Source: Capitulum mitella (lineage: Eukaryota > Arthropoda > Thecostraca > Pollicipedomorpha > Pollicipedidae). Taken from it: a stretch of DNA of 64,000 bases. Under the pieces are notes generated by a model. The model was given only the letters and a program-made list of their open reading frames with translations. It ran no database searches and was not told the DNA's origin. This document shows positions 36,660-48,348 of this stretch, in pieces. The number at the start of each line of letters is the position of its first letter. Positions within the stretch are counted from its first letter, which is position 1. The position numbers and the translations under genes were made by a program. Location: NCBI GenBank assembly GCA_030062745.1, contig CP099849.1, positions 11,258,144 through 11,322,143 of the forward strand. The letters run 5' to 3'.

Positions 36660-37015
36660 CTGTCATCAGCACCGACCGCCTTCGGTCCTTCGCCAGTTGC
36701 CAGGCGGCACCGTCTGACGCTGTCCTGCCGCTGGTCAGACGCTAGCCCTGCTCAGTCCCCAGGACCGCAGCACCGGCGGCTCGCGGACCGTCCTCCCCTG
36801 CCGCCGCCGCCGCCGCCGGAGCTCGAATCGTCGCCGCGGGCGCCGAGCTCGCCGCAGACGGCAGGGGAGAGCGGCGGCCGCAGCCGAGGGCCTGCCGCCG
36901 ACGTCAGTCGCCTGCCGCCGGCCGGCCGCTCCCAGACACACGGGGAGCTGGATCTCGGGCGGAACACGAACGGCCTCCGCTCAGGGAGTCGCAGCAAGGA
37001 CAAGATAAGCCGCAA
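36660..37015. other. GC- and CpG-rich segment
   Basis: A GCC-triplet run (36799-36820) and dense CpG. The + frame from 36642 gives a Pro/Ser/Gly-rich stretch of 125 residues ending in basic residues just before a GTGAGT at 37015-37020, which could be a splice donor. A 5' exon of an unrecognised gene is possible but not shown. Confidence 0.3.
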
Positions 37016-37020
37016 GTGAG

Positions 37021-39699
37021 TCTGTTTGTCTCGTGATGCACGCTTTCACAGGAATAATGTGCCGTGCTTCTGGACGTCATAGATGCGATCGGGTCTTATT
37101 TCGAAACCATGTCAGCAAATGGAAATCGTTGTACGGATAGTTCAGAGCGTTTTTGATATAAACGTGGACGGCCTAACAGAATCCGTGTGATCGACCTGAT
37201 AGTAGCCCCCCGTCAAAACCGCAGCAGTGCAGAGGCTGTTCACCTGGTCCGGCGCAGTCCGACGTGCGTCAGTCTCCTCACCCAGAGCTCGTGAGGGAAG
37301 CCACAGTCTTCGCTGCGCCTGCGGGCGGGCAGGGGCTCACGAACGACTCTGGGCACACGTCCGCCTGATATGTGCGTCTGAAGCCTACGGCCGAGGCCTG
37401 ACCGTCTGTCGCCGTCAGCTGGCCTTGACCGGTGTTTCGCCGGAGGACGAAATCACGATGAGGAGATCTGGCTTCGTCCATTCGTGGAACAACCTGCAGC
37501 ATCTTTAGTAAATGCGCAGACCTGAGCGTGCGATCTTTACAGTTTCCGCTGAATTCCCGACTGTTGAAGTTGAAGTCATACGATGCTGTAATCCTGCATC
37601 TCACAGTGACATTCATCGGCAAGGTCAACATTTCCAGCAAACACGCCACAGCAGATTTCAGGAGTGCACAGGAGTAGAATACATTTTTCACAAACGCCTC
37701 GGCTGGCAGTTTTCCACCATCACTGTCTCCTGTGGCTCCTGTCCGCCCGAGGAGTAGTGATCCTTCTTCAGATCCTGCTCCCAGATATGCAGAACATCTC
37801 GCTGGGTTGACACGAAGCGGCCGGGGCGCCGGCGGGCGGTGTTTACCCACCGGTCACGGAAGTGTTATTGTCGCGTCCACGGCCGCCCCGACACGAGCGG
37901 GCGGGACAATGGTACCGCCTGGGACGGCGCCTGCCTGACCCGTCGTGCCGGACGCTGCGTCCTCTCGGGAGGTCAACCTGCGCTGGTCAACAGCGTCCTG
38001 CCGCTCCGGCCAGTCTTAACGCAGTCTGCCGTGAAGGAGCTTTACAACGTGCAGTGGGCTAACGACAGGAAGTGCTTACCTGCGAGGGGTGCAGACAGAC
38101 ATTGCGTTCTGCCTTCTCTTTGGGGACGTAAACTTCTGCTGCCACTGCCCGGCTCTAAGGACCACGTTTCTTTAGAACTGGACCGCTGACGCATGTCGTG
38201 CTCCTGCGGTGCTGAAAAACGCGCGACCTCCAGCAGACAATAGGAAGAGTAGCAGGTCTTCCTGCGCCCTGTGAGTCAGCGGCTGACGGTCATCTTAAAC
38301 CTGTTATTCAACGGGCGAGGCCGTGAGATAGTTCAAATCATGCACGGACTGCAAACCGCCTGCAATGCAGCAGTGGGACAGTCCAACAAAGAAGGTGAAG
38401 GATAGCCTGCTATACATGGCCTCATGAACATCTGAACACGATAATATAATACAATACAATACGGAAGGGTGCCAGACGGTTATTTGTTTTTCCCCGTTCA
38501 GAACCAAATGTTGTGGGCCAATCTTGCTCTATAACACAGGAATTAACGCTTGTAATCCAAACAGGGCTGAATTTTGCCAACATTTGTGGGGTGCAAATGA
38601 CACTTTTTAAGTTCATTCCTTTCCACGCATCGCTATAAGCATGGTGCTGATTTCTTCTTTAAGGCAGGGATGCGCGTATATGCACTTCCTATATTACAGC
38701 TCCTCAAAAATCCAACTGTTTTCTTGACCATGCATGCCTGTTCAAAGATGTTCACATTTGGTAACGAAAGCCAGACGCAACAAAGGAATAAGAATACATT
38801 CAGCCATTGAGTAGCGCCGTTTCCTCACACTGGGTGATCGGTGGATCAGCTGTCAGTCTGCCTCACCGCTCCTACACGGCGGGTCGAGTCGCTTCGGAAC
38901 TCGACATCGACCCAACTGCAGACTCGTCATTGATCAGGAGATGACCATAAAGAATACCACAGGACCGTGTTGTTCTTGATGACGCGTTTAACTCTCAGCC
39001 CGCGGTCAGTTCGTCTCATGTCAGCTCCGTGGAACTAAGTATGTTATCCTGTATGGGGCTTAGAGTGGGCGAAAACAAAGCTCTGTTTATTTTGGACGAG
39101 GAAGCAAAACATCGCTTTATCAGTAAATTGGATTCAGATGTAGAAAAGTCAATTAAATTTAGCTGAAATGTGCTCTGCGTTTTGACTTCTTCCCAAAAGT
39201 GCCCCCAAAGAATAAGCTCGTTTTGCGATGGCATAAGCCCATTTGGCTCGTTAACAAGAGTATGATCCATATTAACAGTGAGATCTATGCCAAAAAGATG
39301 CAATAGTTGTGGATAAAAGTGATAGCAAGTGTATTACGTTCACATCATACATGTACAAGCAGACGCCTGTTGTCTTAAACGCCAGCGAATGCAACATGGA
39401 TGTGTTTCGCATTGGTATTGGCACCACTGCTGCCACTGGTGTTCCCACGCAGGGAAGTAGTCGGGATTTTGCCAAGCAGGGGTCGGGACAAACACAATCC
39501 CTCCCCCTCAAAGCTGAAAACTCCTCGGGTTTTGGCCACTTTGTTTCGGAGTTCTGGAAATGTCTATGCATTTCCGTTTTTGGTGCGTAAGACGTGAAAT
39601 TCTCAGTTCCAAGAGGGAGCCATGGTCCTCTTGACAGCCCCCTTGGCCTCGCCCCTGCCTTCATGTCACGCCTTGCGGCGGCGTCCAGTGATGCATTCA
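37021..39699. other. Unassigned DNA
   Basis: No gene recognised. A short stretch at about 39515-39550 resembles, in inverse orientation, the interior of the small repeats at 43522 and 46412. Confidence 0.35.
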
Positions 39700-39920
39700 T
39701 TCAAAAAATTATCTTTCTCCGACTCTTCTCTCTCTCTCTCTCTCTCTCTTCCTCTACTCATCTCTCTAACCTCTCTTGTCTCTCCACTCATCCACTTCCC
39801 TTCCCTCCCTCTATCTATGGGAGTGCGAGCTCTCACACTTTCTTCGTCGTCCTTTTCCTACTTCCTTCTTCCTTCATTATCCATGCCCCTCCCTTGCCCT
39901 TTCCTCTTCCGCGGGCATGT
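39700..39920. repeat. Polypyrimidine tract with (CT)n
   Basis: About 220 bp in which C and T dominate the + strand, including a CT run at 39724-39749. The frames here are Ser/Leu/Pro-rich from composition alone. Confidence 0.85.
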
Positions 39921-39949
39921 TCAGGGCTGACCGGACGCAGGTGAAAGAG

Positions 39950-40100
39950 AGCGCTGCCGCCTGGACCCGGTCTGACGTCACATGACTCATGGCCGGCGGC
40001 GGCGGCGGAGCCGAGCGGCCGCCGGCCCGGCAGTGCAGGGGACGGCGCCGCCTGCCGGGCGACGCCGGGGGCGCCTCCCAGGCGTCATCAGGGGCCCTCA
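39950..40100. other. GC- and CpG-rich patch
   Basis: GGC-triplet and GGCCGG words. No gene recognised in 39921-40530. Confidence 0.4.
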
Positions 40101-40534
40101 AACTGCTGACAGCCGCAATGCCGGCGCTGTGGTCAGCTGAGTCGAGAGTCTGAAATCTTGCCGAGGCAGCCAATGGAGGGATGGCGGTGCTGGCGCACTG
40201 AAGCGGATTAGGAGCGGCGACAAATGTGTCTAGCGTGCCGAAGTTCAACCCAAATTCGTAGTTTTGCGGCACTGCCATGAAACTGGATCATTGCTATTTA
40301 GTCACCGAACTGATAATTCGTTTCTCAACGCATGATCAACGTAAAGGTCGGCACTTCACCCATCCTAGTACTTCGTCATACGCTCCAGCGAAAATGCCCC
40401 GACGTGGCCAATACACCTGTGAAAGCTAAAGCGCGGCCAATAGAGAGAACTGAGAAGCTCCATCTGCCCCGCAGAATTTAAATTGATTCATAATGCCCCG
40501 CCTGCCAATGATCATGAACACACAGAGAACATGA

Positions 40535-40680
40535 GGGAATAGTGGAGAAAGAGGGAGCCTTAAATGTAAAAAGGAAAAGAAGAATAGAAAGGTGGAGACG
40601 GAACAGAAAGACAGCTAGGAATGATAGGGGAGAGAGAGGGGGAGAGAGAAGGAGAAAGAAGAGGGATCAGTGACAGATGT
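40535..40680. repeat. Polypurine tract
   Basis: About 145 bp dominated by A and G on the + strand, with GAGAGAGG runs. It has the strand bias opposite to 39700-39920 but is not its inverted copy. Confidence 0.8.
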
Positions 40681-40873
40681 GCGAAGGCAGAGGCCGACGC
40701 AACGAACAAGGGGAAACAAAGCGCATATTGTGCCCTAGAAATGGCAAATTTATGGAAACGAACCCATGTTCACTGGGTTGTCAAGCCACTGGGTTGACGA
40801 GCCTGTTCAGATTCGCTACATTCGGTTGATTGACTGATTATCAGAGCTTAAAGGCACACCGATTGCACAGTTT

Positions 40874-40910
40874 TCACATTCGAAAGGCCAATCGAAAGGT
40901 TCGAATGTGA
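40874..40910. repeat. 11-bp perfect hairpin
   Basis: TCACATTCGAA (40874-40884) and TTCGAATGTGA (40900-40910) with a 15-base loop. Function unknown. Confidence 0.7.
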
Positions 40911-41039
40911 CCCAGCATCTCGAGGTGACAAAACGACTGGAAAGTGGAACGAGAACGCAGCCGGGAAAGCCCATGGCTGTGTGTCCCATACACTTTAACA
41001 TCGTCACCAAGCTGGTCGTGAATCAATCACTCACGAGGC

Positions 41040-41790
41040 TCGGGCCGCCCGTCTCATCCCAGACGACTTGGCCGCGCGCCGGTGCCATGGAGGCCAGCGT
41101 GGGCGCCGACAAGTGTACCGGCCCGCCTCCGAACGAGCCCAGTTTGAAAGCCGCCCGCCCGCGTCCACCTGCGACGATGGCCGTCAGGTGCGCGGCCCGG
41201 CGCCGGCCAATCAGCGCGGCCGTCTCAGCGTGGCGGCCACTCGGCGCGCCCGTAACAGCGTCTCCTGGCCCATTCGGAGAAAGGCGCTAGGGCGGCGAGC
41301 GCTTACCGCCGTCAGTTGTTCGACCCGAGGCGCCCGTGAGCCTGCGCCGCGGTCCGTTCTGCAGCGAGCGCGTCCCGCCGGCGCCTTCAGGTGATCATGA
41401 GGGCTGGACGGGATGCTGGGCGTAGCTGCGCTGAAGGCTAGCGAGCTGTCGGGCGCCCTGCAGCGCTCCAGTCGGGCCCGGCCCTCGTCGACCAGCGCCA
41501 GCAGCCGGACAGGTGAGCACCGCCGACCCCCCCCCCCCCCACGTCCTGCACCCCTGTCGCCCCCGTTGCGGGCCCGTGCCAGCCAGCCGGGCGCTGGGGG
41601 ACCGCTGGGAGCCCTCACGGGCCGCTGGGCCGGCGCGGCCGGCCGCCGGCCGGCTCGGCTGGCGAGAATGGGGTCGCCGGCCGAGCGGCCGCCGCGGGCG
41701 ACCTGAACATTCCGATCTGGCGAGCGGGTTCGGATCGTCGGGCCAGGCCGGCTGCTCGGCCAGCTGCTCTCGGGAAGGCCGGCCCAGAAA
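41040..41790. other. Large GC- and CpG-rich segment (possible CpG island)
   Basis: About 750 bp very rich in CpG and GGCCGG, with a C-run at 41527-41540. Long open frames on both strands (the longest on the minus strand, 41211-42089) are compositional and overlapping. I recognise no protein family. A promoter island is the likeliest reading. Confidence 0.4.
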
Positions 41791-43521
41791 GCCGTCAGCC
41801 CGTCTTGCAGCAGAATGCACGGCCGAGTGCGATCACAAGAGACTAGCACCGAAGGCTGTTTCGTTCGTAAAGGAGCTCGTGGGTAGTCGTTATGTTCGAT
41901 TTCACGCACGTTTGATCGCCACGCGGATGGGCGTTGATCCAATTGGGACATTGACAAACGCCTGACAGCGACAGGGACAAACGACTGTCGCGTTTGCCGT
42001 CTGTTATTGCGGCAGGCATAGCATGGGGCCCGGCGGGTTCTGTTCGTTTCGCATCTGCGTGCCGGGCATGATTTCCTTCGGATGTGCATGATTCCGTTCC
42101 TGCCGGTAGGTCACGAACACGTTCGTTGTTGGTCAGTGGCCAGACATTGTGATCGCGGTGTCGTGGCAGATCTTGAAATTGTCTGACTTATAGTGATTTA
42201 AGATATACACAAGAATGGTCTCATAGCTTAGACGCATTACTTAACTAGGTCGTACAGGCAAGCGTGCAATGATATGCTCACGGTGTCCCAGGAGGGAGCC
42301 TGAGCAGCCCAAGGGCATGTATTCGGACTTCTGTTCGCTGACGGTTGTGTGTGTTTGCTATCGATCTCCTTTTTGCCTGGTGCAGTAATGAAAAGGCTGA
42401 GGTGCCGACGCTGCGTCATGTTTTAATGTTAATGCAAGTCATGACCAGATACACTCACTCAGTGACGTGGGAGCGTTCTTACTGGGAGGTCGTAGGGGGC
42501 CCACTCAGCATTCAACGTCACCAGGTGGTGCAGGTGTTTAGAGATGGGGTCGTTGAACGGCATTGTTGACAATGACGTCCGCCACTCGAGAGCAGGGTTC
42601 CACTCAGAGTTCAATGTTTGTTTCGCCGAGTGTCTTCACGGTGAACGTAAATACATGGAACTAAACGGAAGACTTGGTTGCGTAAACCTTTCATCAAACT
42701 TTGCCGGTAAAAATCGATATCACCAATGCAGGGCTCTTCCACATATCGATGATTCTTTCCTCATTCCTAACAACCATGTATTGCTCTTTCGATTGCGTTC
42801 CAATCAGACGCTACATTCATCGGTTACTGAGCGGCTTATGTGCAAAAAAACATTTACGCATGAAACGAAACAAGAAAATAAATCCACGAGCAAATTTTCG
42901 ACTGTGTTTGGTATGTAAATGCCTGGGAGAACGTCAAACATAATACAGCTATATTTGTAACTGAATGGGCATTTTCCCTGTTAGGTCGATGCTTAGTGGC
43001 TAATGCATAAAGAAGCGGGCTATGGGCAGGTTATTGCCGTTGACCTGGTAGTTGGAGAAAGTGGCCACGCCGGTATTTTGACCTTTTTCTTCTTGAAAGC
43101 GCACGTCTGTATTTCTCTTCCGAGTTCTGAAATGGCTTGTTATTCCAAATGGAAGGGACACTTGCATGAAGATTCGTACGGTATAGGTAATGCCTTATTA
43201 GCATTAGCTTATTAACTAACATTCTTAGTGACATGGTAGCCCCTAAAACGTGTTTGGATATAATTTCAAGTTTATGTTATGAGTTTGATTTCAAGGAAAC
43301 TGTAGCGACTGTATTCTTATGAACAGCACTGAATGTTGTAATGGGAATTAGGCATATTTAGGCTTGATCTTGCGAGCTAATGAGCACCTTGCGAGCGAGC
43401 TAACTTGATCTTGCGAGGGATCTTGATCTTTCACGCCCGTAAAATATGATATATTTGTTTCGTGTTTGATGGGATGCTGTACTTTTGTTTACTTGCCGTT
43501 GATCCATTTGCGGTACATTTT
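41791..43521. other. Unassigned DNA
   Basis: No recognisable gene, RNA or element. The + frame at 42544-42918 (124 codons) has no family match. Confidence 0.35.
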
Positions 43522-43785
43522 CGCTGTCGGACCAGTGGGGAGGCATCGCTGTCATGTTCTCCCCTGTTTTCGTTGGAATCCCTGGGGCGCATTTATGTCT
43601 TGGTCCGTGTTTCGCGCAAAAATTTCGGACATATTTTCCGAAGCAACATTTTTGGCTCACACAGACTAAATTACGAAAATGGCCAAACAAAGTGTTCGAA
43701 ATCCGAGGAAAAGTCAGCATTGGAAGATAGGTTAGGTGACACAGGTGGAGATCCCCCTGTAGCACATCGCCTAGATCCGCTAGCG
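43522..43785. mobile_element. Small repeat of the GGCGGATCCAG-end family, copy 1
   Basis: About 264 bp, similar to 46412-46674. Shared features are a left end CGCTGTCGGACCAG followed by GGGG and GGCAT, an interior AAATGGCCAAACAAAGTG with AATCCGAGGA, and a right end CTAGATCCGCTAGCG. The ends are weak and no target duplication is clear. Confidence 0.45.
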
Positions 43786-44370
43786 CAATATTTTATTGGC
43801 AAATTGTTGTTATGGTCATTTATGAACGAAACCTAAGCAAAGAAGCAGGACAAAATTTATCTTCTGATTTACTCGTTGAAAATTACAAGCACCGCCGCAG
43901 CTTTAGGTCCGTCCCGTCGCGCGTTGCTCTTAGGCTTCCTGTGCTGTCAATAACAGTCCGATACTCCCATGCTTTGGTTAATTCGCTTCGTTCTGGTTCG
44001 GTTTGTTTGTGCTTTCGCCTATTTTTTTTACTCTGATGTTGTCAGTCCCGGTTTGTTCAGCGCCTTTAAATACATCACCACATGTATAAACGTACCCATC
44101 TGGAGCATTTCCAGTATGCGTGAACTGAAGAGCGAGAGCGATGCGAGAGCAAGCCTTTGTTTATTTGCGGTTTCCCTGTACGCCTCGCACAATTCCGGTG
44201 CGTGATGCCTGACAGTTTCGGCGTCCTTGGGCTCGCCTTTGCACCACCACCGGGACTGCCGCTGAGCGCGACAACTCAGCGGACAAACAGAGGGACACCT
44301 CGCGAGAACTGGGCCACTCGTGCTGTTTTCCTCGACCGCACGCAGCTGCACCGCCAGGTAGATGGCGGCC
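43786..44370. other. Unassigned DNA
   Basis: No gene recognised. Leads into a tandem array with E-box-like palindromes. Confidence 0.35.
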
Positions 44371-44453
44371 CCGTTCCGCCGTCCCATCTCGTGGGTCACG
44401 TGATCGCAAGGTCCCGCCGCCCGGTCTCATAAGTCACGTGATCGAACCATCCT

Positions 44454-44498
<45 letters not shown>

Positions 44499-44560
44499 GT
44501 GCGTCACGTGATCACACCGTCCTGCCGCCTCGTCTCGTTGGTGACGTAATCGGACCGTCC
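44371..44560. repeat. 38-bp tandem array, each unit with a TCACGTGA-like site
   Basis: Four units spaced 38 bp within each pair. TCACGTGA occurs at 44396, 44434 and 44504, and a changed TGACGTAA at 44542. A (CT)n run (44455-44495) has expanded between units two and three. Unit words include CCGTCCCGCC and TCTCGTGGGTCACGTGATCG. The array lies directly upstream of a GC-rich, GGC-repeat segment, so it could be a promoter-proximal cluster of bHLH-zipper sites. Confidence 0.65.
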
Positions 44561-44579
44561 CGCGGCCGGCGGAGGCGTT

Positions 44580-44790
44580 CGCTCGTGAAACGGGGCGGTG
44601 CGCAGCTCTTCCGGGTCGGGTCGGGGTCAGCGGGACGACCTCAGGCGCTTCGGCTGGCCAGCCTTGAGCGGCCGACCGTTTCTCACCAAGCGGCGGTGGC
44701 GGCGGCGGCGGCGGCGGCGGCTGCGGCGCGGCCGACGATGGCGGCGAGCGTGGCGCGCTGCCGCGTCAGCCTTGGCGGCTGGAGGCGGCT
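44580..44790. other. GC-rich segment with (GGC)n
   Basis: A GGC-triplet run at about 44692-44721 and dense CpG. The GATGGCGGC words resemble YY1-type promoter motifs. The Ala/Arg-rich frames are compositional. Confidence 0.45.
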
Positions 44791-44791
44791 T

Positions 44792-45052
44792 CAGGCACGT
44801 AACCAGGATTTTCCTCGGGAGGAGGAATGTCAAATTTTGTCATATGCCACTGGCATATAACAAAATTTATAAGAAAAACTGCAATTTTTGTAAATGACGT
44901 CTTATTTAACCCACAGGAATACATACAATCTTTGCTTTTGCAACATATTTATGATTATTATTCCGTATTCGTGCCAAGTTGCTGCATATCTAGTGAAGAC
45001 CGTTTTGTTCAGGGGACCATGGCCCCGTGCCCCCCCCCCCGGCTAGTCCCCG
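44792..45052 (+). mobile_element. hAT-type MITE, copy D
   Basis: Begins CAGGCACGTAACCAGG and ends in a decayed GGCTAGTCCCCG. The flanks GGCGGCTT (44784-44791) and GGTGGCTC (45053-45060) match at 6 of 8 bases. The interior has GTCATATGCCACTGGCAT (44839-44856) and a poly-C tract (45031-45040). At 261 bp it shows the family without the microsatellite expansion of copy C. Confidence 0.85.
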
Positions 45053-45335
45053 GGTGGCTCCGGCCGGCCGCGGAGTGGGGGTGGAGGGAGGCAGACGCAT
45101 GGGTGCGCTAACTCAGAGGGTCGCCTTGGAACCGCCGGGCGACACATCGCCGGCGCTCTTCAGGCCCGCCCGAGCAGGGAAGAGGCGGCCGCCCGGCGAT
45201 CCTGGCGCCCGGCGCGACCGCAGGGAGGGTCACAGCCTCACAGCCGCGCCGCAGAGGAGAGGTGACGCTCAGCCGCAGCCCGCTCCACGCCTGGCGGGAG
45301 GAGAGCCCACCGTCGGCGCCACTTAAGGATGCGTC
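45053..45335. other. GC- and CpG-rich segment
   Basis: CpG-rich, with Pro/Arg/Gly-rich open frames on the + strand. No family recognised. It may be part of a promoter island together with 44371-44790. Confidence 0.35.
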
Positions 45336-45435
45336 TGTGGCCTTGCCTGGAACTTGTTGTCCTGGAAGTTTATCAGTTTCTTCTCCGTCTTCTGCCCTGT
45401 GGCGACGTCAGTGCTTGGGTCCCCCTCTTACATAG

Positions 45436-45467
45436 TATAAAACCGTATTGACCATCCTTCCCAGTTG
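45436..45467 (+). promoter_or_regulatory. Possible TATA box with initiator
   Basis: TATAAAA at 45436-45442 and an initiator-like CCAGTTG with its A at 45463, about 27 bp downstream, close to the usual spacing. The first ATG after it (45671) opens a frame of about 86 codons with no recognised family. Chance occurrence is quite possible. Confidence 0.2.
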
Positions 45468-46188
45468 TTTGGTGCTCTCTACCCAGGGGATGGGCTTGGC
45501 TCCCATAATAAGTACAGTACAGCGCCTGCCGGTGGTGGATCCCTTGCTCTGGCTGTTCGGAGTGGGTACCTGGTAGTCTGGAGAGAGCGTGAGACCTGCA
45601 CCCGTTGTCCAGCCGTCGTGGTCTGGACCGTTGTTTCTGTGGTGTTCCTGGAAAGCAAGTCTTCTGTTGGCATGGCCGGCTGCACTTGCTGTTTCGTCGT
45701 CATTGCCTCGTCTCTGTTTCCTTCGTTACCACTGGTCAGCCGCCGCCAGAGGAAAAATGACGTCGCCTCTTCGATACCGGAGAATGCCAAATCCAATAAT
45801 TGCCAATATCTGCCATCGAATTCCTGCGCTTACCCATTGTTCCTCCACGGTAGGCCCCCTCGTCGCTTGGCAGCCACGGTGCTGAAATGCCGCGACAAAT
45901 CGCGGCTCTGCTGCGCCACAAGCGGATAAAAACTAGGATTTGTACAAAACATAGGCTCCAGTCACTAACATCGCCATAATAAACCATTCCCATCAAATCG
46001 TACATGACTTTGCGCTGTAAATGTCGTTTGGACATTGTGCGTACTTGCCGGATCAGATTCGTGCAACCTGGAGCAAAGTATTTAATTTTAGCCCGTCATT
46101 GACCCCTGAAAAGCATTTGCCACAGGAACTGTAACAAGAACGCGGATGATCCCGAGGAATCGTGGATAATCCCGAAGGAAATACATGA

Positions 46189-46220
46189 TGATGGTGATAA
46201 TGATAATGATGATGATCAAA
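46189..46220. repeat. Imperfect (GAT)n repeat
   Basis: A short GATGAT and GATAAT run in otherwise unassigned DNA (45468-46411). Confidence 0.7.
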
Positions 46221-46411
46221 AGAAAAAATCCATTGATGATGAAATGGTTCTCCGTTTGATACAACTAATACAACGTCTGAAATTTATTTGAGCAGCCGCG
46301 ACCCTTTAGCTATGTAAGCGAGTCTTGGACGCCTTCCCACGCCCAGCCGGACTGCGTTCCCACACGGCCGTAACCGCTGTCTGTAGAAGGGGCCGCAGCA
46401 TTCCACTCCGA

Positions 46412-46674
46412 CATTGGCGGATCCAGAGGGGGGCATGCCCTTTCCATTTTGTTTGAAACCCTGGAGCTAGCATGTCGTTTGCTTCGCCTTTCGGATGGAA
46501 ATTGTAGATGTTTTGTTTTCGAAACCACACTTTGCTTGTATGCGTGTGTATTTTTGGAAATGGCGGAACAAAGCGCCCAAAATCCGGAGAAAAATTAACA
46601 TTTGGGAGTAGGGTGGGTTACATGGATGGGGGCTACCTTCCGCCTCTCCAGCATGTGGTCTGGATCCGCTCATG
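46412..46674. mobile_element. Small MITE-like repeat with GGCGGATCCAG ends, copy 2
   Basis: The left end CATTGGCGGATCCAGA and the right end TCTGGATCCGCTCATG are inverted copies. The flanks CACTCCGA and CTGTCCGT match at only 5 of 8 positions. It is similar to 43522-43785 through the interior. The ends also resemble those of the hAT-like element at 19413. No coding capacity. Confidence 0.55.
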
Positions 46675-46682
46675 CTGTCCGT

Positions 46683-47790
46683 TGTAAAGTTTCCAGTGTC
46701 TTTTCAGCCAGAATATTTCGCCGGATAGTGGTCCAGCCGATGCCAGTTTTTACCTGTCACCAGACGGAATAACGCTCTCGCTGGTGAACGAGGGGCCGGC
46801 CAAGCGACGACGCAGCGCCAATGCCAGCCGGGAAACGAGGCAGCTGATTAGCGATCATTACAAACCGCCAGCTGCGCCCGTACAAATTCAGGCCGATGCT
46901 CGAAAACTGGCGCCGGCGCCGAAAGTGGCCGAATGCGACGCGCGGCGGCATATGGCGCCTTTTCTCGTCGGTTTCCCTCGGCTCTGGCGGCGACGGTCGT
47001 GGCGCGGGAGATCCAGCGCGGCATATCATTAGACGTGATCGGTTAGCCATGTGTGAGACAGCGGGGTCACCGGAGGCGGAAACAGGCGACGGCCCGTTCT
47101 ACAAGGTTTCTCCTCGTTGTAAAAGCCGTCTTTCCCCGATGAAATTATTCGATTGGCCGGTTGAAAGACCCCCGCGCATGACGGGTCAGTGCTGCTGTTA
47201 ACGTTGTCGTCTACAGACGGTGTGATGTGCATCACGGTCATTCTCCGGACGTCGAGTAGTGCGCTTTCCTCGTTGATCATGCCAACCTTTTTCGACATGA
47301 GCCTTGATGTGCCATATCTTCGCGAGGAATTACCTCTTTGTGGTGCTTGGTATTGGCGGCCAGCGAAACCATTACGTAAATTGATGGTATCAAGGCGAAT
47401 AAGTATGTTTCCAGTAATAACTTAAGATTAGAGCTCCTAATTGTTCATCACGTTAATTCGTTCATGTAAATTGGTTTTGTTTATATTTGTCTTGTATGCT
47501 TAAGTTCAAAAATATGCATCATCTTATAGCGGCAAATGTTGTGATTAAATAGATAGATGCGTTCACCCGCCACCCATGTGCGACCATTAATTTGAGAAGT
47601 TTTCCTTTTTATAGCCAGAGATATGCTAAAATATGGAAGGATCGAACCGCATCAATGCTTAATCATTTCCTTATTGGTGCAGGCTAACTTTATGCCAGTG
47701 TCATGGCTAGGATGTATGTTATCGCCATCAGTTTTACGCTATCACGATAACGGGGTGATTCTATGCCAAATTGAGGCGGCCTTCGTTACT
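46683..47790. other. Unassigned DNA
   Basis: No recognisable gene. The frames at 46784-47201 are compositional. Confidence 0.35.
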
Positions 47791-48100
47791 CGGAGTCACG
47801 ACGTCGACTCGGTTTCTCGGAGCCGTACGGCAGCCGCCTGAGCCGCCGCAGTCGTGAGGACGACGGGCCGCGCTCCGTCCGCAGTCCGCGCTGTGGGCCC
47901 ATGCGAAGGCCGCGCCGGATCCCCGTTTTGCGCGGAGCCGTTTTCCGGGCCGGGCCGGGCCGGGCTCGGCAGCGCTCGGCCGAGCGGGCCTTGGTCGGGC
48001 GCTGCAGCCGCCGACGTGCGCGCGCCGCCGTCCGGCCAGGGCCGGAAGTGGAGCTGCCCTCGGACCGTGACCCGGCGGGGCGGAGCCGCCAGCTGTTTTA
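47791..48100. other. GC- and CpG-rich segment (possible CpG island)
   Basis: GGGCC pentamer runs (about 47948-47972) and dense CpG. Arg/Ala/Pro-rich frames only. Confidence 0.4.
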
Positions 48101-48348
48101 CGGCTCGTCTCGTCGTAAGCTCCGTGTTAACCCCGTTTCGGCGGCTTTTTCTGTCCTGGACGTACTTAAAACAGACAGGTATTGTCTCCCGTCCTGAACG
48201 CCGCCACAGGTTGTTGGGCGCTGTAACGAGGTGAATCTGAGATGAGCATGCTCACGCGAAAACAGCAACGCGAGGACTTCTCTAGCATTGTATTGCGTAG
48301 TCTTGATAGCAGAGATGTTAAATTCCAAAGTGTCTCACTGTATTTGCG

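Noticed and set aside
41211-42089. 292-codon open frame on the - strand
   Set aside because: Lies across a CpG-rich segment with overlapping open frames on both strands. Composition explains it.
44454-44496. (CT)n as a splice polypyrimidine tract
   Set aside because: It interrupts a tandem array and no exon follows that I can support.
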